In this document: positions 58,286-64,000 of the stretch, piece by piece
Position numbering within the stretch: the first letter of the stretch is position 1
Layout: each line of letters begins with the position of its first letter
Assembly (NCBI RefSeq): GCF_963924675.1
Contig: NC_089230.1
Coordinates: 1,217,001-1,281,000, forward strand
Source of the DNA: Phocoena phocoena
Lineage: Eukaryota > Chordata > Mammalia > Artiodactyla > Phocoenidae
DNA length: 64,000 nucleotides
Reading direction: 5' to 3'
Notes under the pieces: generated by a model
Databases searched by the model: none
What the model saw: only the letters and a program-made list of their open reading frames with translations
Told to the model about the DNA's origin: nothing
Position numbers and translations under genes: made by a program

Positions 58286-59180
58286 AGTTATGTTGAAAGT
58301 GTCTTACGTTTATGGGCAGTATCCCAGTTTCACTATCATGCCACCTTGCTACCCGGGACATGGGCTGTGGTTTACGTCATGGTTTGATGCCCAAAGTCTG
58401 GTGCTTTGTTAAAATGCTTTGGGTCTTCTCTGCACATGTTCAGTCTAGAGATGAGCCTAGGATTTGTGTCACTTCACACACAGAATTGGAGGGCTCCCTT
58501 CCCTGAGATCCTTCCCAGTTCCCAGGGCCCCACTGTGTTTTCCCTCGGGGTTGGAGGTGCCTGTGAAGGACCACTTGGTGTGCCAGAGGCAAAAGAAGGA
58601 AAAATAAATAATGAGTATTTTTCATACTCTTAAACTACTAGGTCCTTTTTATCAAGTTTGTTTCCTTTGGCCAGAAAGACAAGTTTTCTCTTAAGTTTTT
58701 AGGTTCTCACGGAGCCCTGGGACTTCAATTACCAAAAGAACAGGGTCAGGAGAGAGAAGAGATAACCAAAAAAAGAAAAAAAAAAAAGAAAAGGGATTTT
58801 CTCCCACACTCTTAGTCTTGCAGGAGATCCTCTTCCTGGTCCTCAGATGGATAGATGGAGTTTGTCTAAAAATGCACTGTTTATGTCAGCTGGGCAGTTC
58901 CTAGCCTGGGCAGCCTTCAGGTCAAAGCCAGGAGCTAAAAGAGGAAACTCAGCCAGCAGAAGACTTCTTAAACTATGACTTCGCTCCTTAATGCAGCAGC
59001 TCTGGCTAAGTTCAGAGTCCTTGGTTTTAGCTGGTGTTTTTATGGTAATTGGTAGGAGAGGTTACTCCCTGGACAGCCGCAGGGGCAAAGTTTTCTCACA
59101 TTTCAAACCTCTCATATAAAGACTGTGTAGTGATTATGAACTACAGTTAGGCTATGGGGTGCCAGGGGAGAGAGAGACAC
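58286..59180. other. No recognised feature
   Basis: It contains an A-rich run near 58768-58792 without an identifiable retroposed body. Nothing else supported. Confidence 0.42.
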
Positions 59181-59570
59181 AGAGAGAGAGGAGGAGAAGG
59201 GAGGAAAGAAGAAGAAGGAGAAGAAGGAGAGGGAGAGGGAGAAGAAGAAGTGGAGGAGGAAAGGGAGAAGCAAGGGAAGGAGAAAAAGAAAGGAAGGAAG
59301 AGAGAGGGAAGGAGAGAGGAAGGAAGGGAGGGAGGAAGGAAGGAAGGAAGGGAGGGAGGGAGGAAAGAAGGGAGGAAAGAAGGGAGGGAGGAAGGGAGGG
59401 AGGAAGGAAAGAAGGGAGGAAGGAAGGAAGGGAGGAAGGAAGGAAGGGAGGAAGGAAGGAAGGGAGGAAGGAAGGAAGGAAGGGAGGAAGGAAGGAAGGA
59501 AGGAAGGGAGGAAGGAAGGAAGGAAGGGAGGGAGGGAGGAAGGGAGGAAGGGAGGGAGGGAGGAAGGGAA
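59181..59570. repeat. Long homopurine simple repeat, (GGAA)n/(GAGG)n
   Basis: 390 nt with only two pyrimidines (59251, 59271); 59272-59570 is a 299-nt uninterrupted purine run built from GGAA and GGGA units. The long open frames that cross it on both strands (up to 281 codons) exist because the repeat lacks stop codons in several frames, and their PSFLP/GGRKEGR peptides are artefacts. Confidence 0.97.
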
Positions 59571-61654
59571 CACAGCATGTGCAGCTCTGGGATAGAAGGA
59601 CATGTACCCTGTCTATTCCTCTGGGCACAGGAAAGCAGGCACAGAGTCCTGTCACCCTGAAGGCAGAAGTAAAACCAAGCAAAACTGGAGTTTCTTCTTC
59701 TCGTATAAAAATAATGGGGAAAAAAACCATCAGTGTGTATGAGACACCTTCTCTGACGCTCAGTCTGTGCTGTCCTGAACCCGGAGCCTGGCCGCGGATT
59801 TGCCAGTTCCCGCCAGAGGCCTGGGGCACCACGTGTCCCCTCAGAAGGTCCATTTGCTCCTTGGTAGGACGATGATGATAAAACAACCCTCCTACTGACA
59901 GCCTGGTTGTGAGAATCGATCGAGATGCTCTTTGCCCTGCAACATGGGGTACAGAGAAGTGAGATCAGGAGTCGTGGGAATGCGCCCCGCACAGTGGAGG
60001 GCGCGTAAGTGGACGGAGCGCCTCATCGCAAAGTCACGGATGGCTTTGTGAAGAAGCCTTTGCCTGCGCAGGCTGGGGGACAAAGTTTCCTCCTGCTCCA
60101 ATTGTTCAGGTGCCTCACAGCAACATTTCCAAGGACTGAGCTCCAGCAGAGTCCTCAGCTGGTGCCAAGAAGGGCTATTTCCCGTCTTCCTTCCATTTAC
60201 AGTTAAAAGGGAGCTAATTGGAGAATGCCTACAAAACTGCAAGATGAGAGAGTGTAGCTTGCATTCCCAAAACGTGGATTCTTCACGCTGCTCACAGAGC
60301 GACTGCAGTGCTTTGCTGAAGGGATTTTCATTGCGAGTCTAAGCACCAGGAGAGACAGAAATGCCAAGCTCAGTCCCCAAATGAAGATCAGGGCAGGCAG
60401 TTCTTAAACTCCTTTCTGGGAAGATAGTATTACCCAACACAAAACTAATAGTAACAACAGCTGCCTGCCCCGCGGGAGTGTGCTGACTCCGGGCCCTTCA
60501 CCTCCTTTGTGTTTGCTGCTTCTTCTGTGTGTCCACTGGGCCCAATGGGTAGCTCTCCTGGCACCTTGGAGCTGGGAGGTGATGAGCCACAGACAGTCAA
60601 GTAGTAAAACCCGTTTTACTCCACTTGTCACCGTGGGACGCCACACAGATGTGCCTTTGCCGCTTTTGATATTATTACACCATGACTTGTTTTCACAGAA
60701 GATCTGCCTTTTTGAAAAACTAGAGTTAATGATATTTACAAGACCCCCCCCCCATGTTCTTTGCATAGTGAAACAAAACATCTGCCCTATGTCAATTTGG
60801 TTACTGGAAAAAATACTGCTTTGTTTTATTTCATTTTATTTGCTGGTGAATTTTAAATGTTACTGTTCCCAGAAGATTAAAAGTGTTTGCATAATTAAAT
60901 AGAAAACTTAGAGACACTATACCGCCCAAGTGAAACAGTATGCTTAATTCTGATGTCAGGAAGCATATACCATCCTTCCTTTTCGATGGACTGTTGACAT
61001 TTATGATTAAATAATTTGTTTATTATTATACCAATTATCATTCTGTGAGTCTGCTTAAGACTGATACATGTCTTAATTAAATAAATATCCATTCCATTTA
61101 ATTAAAATTAAAACTCAAAGCAGCTATTCTACCTCATTTAAAGAGTATCTACGAAGCTTGAATTCAATTCCCAGATGTGGATAACAGTACCTATGTTTTT
61201 ATGAAGCAGTCACTCAAAAATCTGAGGCAAGAAGCAGATCATTTGATTTAGGGTTGAATAAAAAGCCAGAGAAAAGTATAAGAGGCTTCAAAACTATGGG
61301 GAGATGAGAAAAGTGCACTTCTCTTCAGATCATATAAAAATGAAAAGCTTCTAACAAATTTTATAAACATTTGTCGTAACGAAACAATACCAACAAGAAT
61401 TTTTCTTTTTTCAAAATGTAAAACGATTGCATTTTATAATAGGAGAGAAAGATTAAACAGATCACTACTTAAAATTATAAATTCTATTTTGATTCCTAAC
61501 ACAGGAGGAACACCTCTTGTTCTGTCTCACAGCTGGTTTGGGGAAGAGCAGATATTATGTAATCATGTAGTGAACAGCTCCACGATATTTGTTATGAGGG
61601 CCGTGCTCTATGGCACATGGGCCACCCTGATAGACAAGAGCGAAGGAGGAGGGA
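59571..61654. other. Single-copy-looking segment
   Basis: A run of 10 C residues lies at 60744-60753. A splice-acceptor-like 'cttccttccatttacag' occurs near 60201, but no supporting exon is seen. No repeat family recognised. Confidence 0.4.
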
Positions 61655-61860
61655 AATGACATTTTCTGAAGACCTACCAAGTGCTGATCACGCAGACATA
61701 CATTTCTTCAATTGATTTTCAAACCAAATCTGTGAGGCAAAATAAAACCCAGAGACATTCGTGTCACATAGTAACGTACCTTAGTTCATACTGGGTACTA
61801 AACGGTGGAGCCAGGGTTTACAATCAATATCCCAAGTTCAAATTCACTGACTTGAACAAA
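61655..61860 (-). mobile_element. MIR SINE, antisense
   Basis: 'acctaccaagtgctgatcac', 'ttgattttcaaaccaaatct' (61710), 'gtcacatagtaacgtacctt' and 'aaacggtggagccagggttt' (61800) follow the antisense MIR order, from the 3' part through the core to the tRNA-related side. Confidence 0.7.
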
Positions 61861-64000
61861 TAGGTGTTATTTTAATTGGTCTGTGACAAAATGAAGGCAA
61901 GAAATGCTAAATCTATTCAATGTCAAAGATTACCATTAATGTTTAGAATCTATTCCTTTTGATTTTGCCTTTAAAAAAATGAGACAAAGATGATGATAGT
62001 TGATTGTAGTAAAAATTTCTTTATAAAGTTTACTTAGCAAATACATAAAAACATGGAATCGGCAACCGTATGTTGCCAATTTCAAATTTATTAGAAAATT
62101 CTGAGTCCATGAAATCTCTGTATTCTAACAGTATAACTTATTTCAAACTAAGGTCTATCTCAGTGGACAATATATCATTTTAGTTAGCAAAATGCAAATG
62201 TTATAAATATTATTTCCACTGCGTTCTGTGAACTAAAAAAAATGACTATACATACATGCTTTTATACTATGAGACGGACGTTTAAAAATGCAGCCCCATT
62301 CCTACATTCCTGGAACGATCTTCAAACTCTCCAGAGGAAGAGCTCCAAATCACTGCACTGGCTTTGAATCACGACCATGTTTTCCAGAAAAGTATTTTTA
62401 GCATCCTCCAAAAGATAATCACAACTTTCTTGGTAGAACCAACTTCTCCACTTACAAGAACGCCACGTAACCACTAAAATTCCTAATCAGAAGATCAAAC
62501 TCTTAAATCCATTTACCCACCTCTGACGGGATTACGGATTCATTAAAAAATCCTTACAATGACCTAGTTTGCTTCTAAAAGGCAGTTTTGATAAGTCCCT
62601 GAATCGGCATGTTATTGGATTTGAAATCTTGGCTTTTCCCCTATTTCCTTAACATATGAAGAAACTGCAGAGTCTTTTCTTCACAGTGACAAAGCCCCAT
62701 TTTACAGGGTCACCTGCAGCAGGACAGACTCCTGACCTGGCCTGGGCGCTGGTGCCATGGCCCCGAGATGGGCCGTGCATGTGGCACCCAGACGCACTGG
62801 TAAGGCCAGTCTGGGTCCCATGATTCCCTGGCTCCACCTAGACTTTGCATTAGTCACGTTGTTACTTTTTAAATCCATAGAAAAACTAATAAAGGCACTG
62901 AGAAAATTTTGGGACTCTGAATGAAAGGGAAATTTTAGAATGACTCACAGTATATTTTAACTTCCGATGGAGAGTCTGGAATGGCTGATCGCTGATCGCA
63001 AGCCTGCTGCCCGTGAGAACTGCACAGCTGACAAAGCGACCCCTGGCGGGGGGGCTGGGATTTCTGAGGGCCGTGGTGGCATCTGGGGAGCCTGCCCACT
63101 CTGGAGGCTGTTTCTGTGACCGCTAGGCTGGACTTCGATCTTTGTAACTTGCCAAAAGTTGTATTTCCCACGTATTTCGAAGCCTTCGAGTTTTCAAAGG
63201 ATGCACTCATAGAACTTTCTGGTGTAAAAATGGAGAAATAAATTTAATTTTTTTTTTTCTCCAAAACTTGCTCGTCTTCATTCAGCGACATCAGTTTTGC
63301 TTTTGGTCTTCCATGGAATGTAGGTTGAACTGGAAAATATTTGTGGTTAAGACAAATATGATTTTTTTGGCGTAATAAACAAGCAGTCCTTCAGGAATGC
63401 TTTGGAACCATAAATGTTTAAACTGTTCTTCACTTGGCTTTTACCTACTTGAAGTTTTATCTTCCTCCTCACCCCCTTCCTCACACCCATGATGCCGGAA
63501 GCCCTAGACTCCTTTCCATATGGTACAATTTCTCTATTCTTTGCAATAGGTGTTTGCTCATTTAGATTAGACAGCTGGATGGCGAGCTGGATGTATATGT
63601 TATCTTAAAGAACATACTAGCTGAATGATTTTCCTGTGTAGGGTGTCTTTCCGTCGCAGTGCGAAATGTGCAGTATCTTTCCTCTTCTCACAGATGGCAG
63701 TGGACTCCCAGCATCCCTTCGTGGACGAGAGCCGTGTTCAGGTGCACACAGATCTGGATGGTGTTTTGGTGGAGAAGGTGGGTCTGTAAGGTGTTCTGAG
63801 TGTGTGTGGACATTCCTGTGTGAGAAGAAAGCGAGGATGCATTGCCCTTGGGGATTGGGGTGTGAGGTGAGAAGGGGAGAATGAAGCCAAGGAAAGGAGG
63901 AATTTGCATCGTTCTTGATACAACTACTTCCTGCCCCTGCTTAACTGACAATGATATTCGTAACCTGCACGAGGTTTGACAGGAAGATTTATTAATTGGG
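61861..64000. other. Single-copy-looking segment to window end
   Basis: No repeat family or coding exon that I can support. Short open frames near 62935-63210 and 63666-63951 overlap in opposite strands and lack domains. Confidence 0.42.

Noticed and set aside
59147..59992. Long open frames (up to 281 codons) crossing the purine tract on both strands
   Set aside because: They are stop-free because of the GGAA/GAGG repeat; the peptides are pure low-complexity and occur in several frames at once.

Overview
This window reads as non-coding nuclear DNA from a mammal, most likely a cetacean (dolphin or whale). The main evidence is eight copies of a roughly 200-bp tRNA-headed SINE with the head 'gggcttccctggtggcgcag' and the tail-proximal 'gaggcccgcgtaccgc' followed by poly(A). 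This is the short CHR-type SINE that is very abundant in cetaceans. Two longer, older SINEs of the same superfamily are present, as are young L1 3' ends of the cetartiodactyl type and LTRs resembling the artiodactyl BTLTR1 group. I found no convincing protein-coding gene, rRNA, tRNA, CRISPR array or prokaryotic feature. The sequence could be intergenic or deep intronic.

Layout. 1-2350 is fairly GC-rich single-copy-looking DNA. 2.4-7.3 kb holds a SINE, then two degenerate antisense L1 segments, the first interrupted by a long SINE. 7.7-10.4 kb is a patch of LTRs, with one weak exon candidate at about 8.63 kb. 10.4-11.8 kb is an antisense MIR, an antisense L1 3' end and a sense MIR. 12.0-15 kb is one SINE followed by AT-rich single-copy sequence. 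14.8-16.5 kb is an internally deleted sense L1. 17.4-21.9 kb is a MIR, four same-strand SINEs with clear target-site duplications, and an antisense L1. 22.4-24 kb has an L2 remnant and a MaLR-type LTR carrying a small retroposed mRNA 3' end, followed by a MIR. 24.7-24.95 kb is an AT-rich block. 27.9-28.4 kb is an L1 ORF2 fragment with target-site duplications but no poly(A). 32.1-33.8 kb is an L2 remnant, a young L1 3' end nested in an older repeat, and a SINE. 35.9-37.4 kb is a sense L1, followed by an antisense LTR at 37.9-38.5 kb. 43.7-50.4 kb is a divergent pair of old L1s. 51.9-52.4 kb is a SINE doublet. 54.3-54.85 kb is an L1 3' end with a (TA)n run. 57.5-58.3 kb is an antisense L1 5' region. 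59.18-59.57 kb is a long GGAA/GAGG purine tract. The rest is single-copy-looking sequence with a MIR near 61.7 kb.

Nothing here forms a pathway or operon. What the window records is a history of retrotransposition: nested insertions, target-site duplications, a truncated mRNA retrocopy and an atypical L1 insertion with a palindromic 5' junction. I did not find a new biological system. Family names were assigned by recognising consensus features from memory, without a database search, so subfamily labels and the edges of old repeats are approximate.
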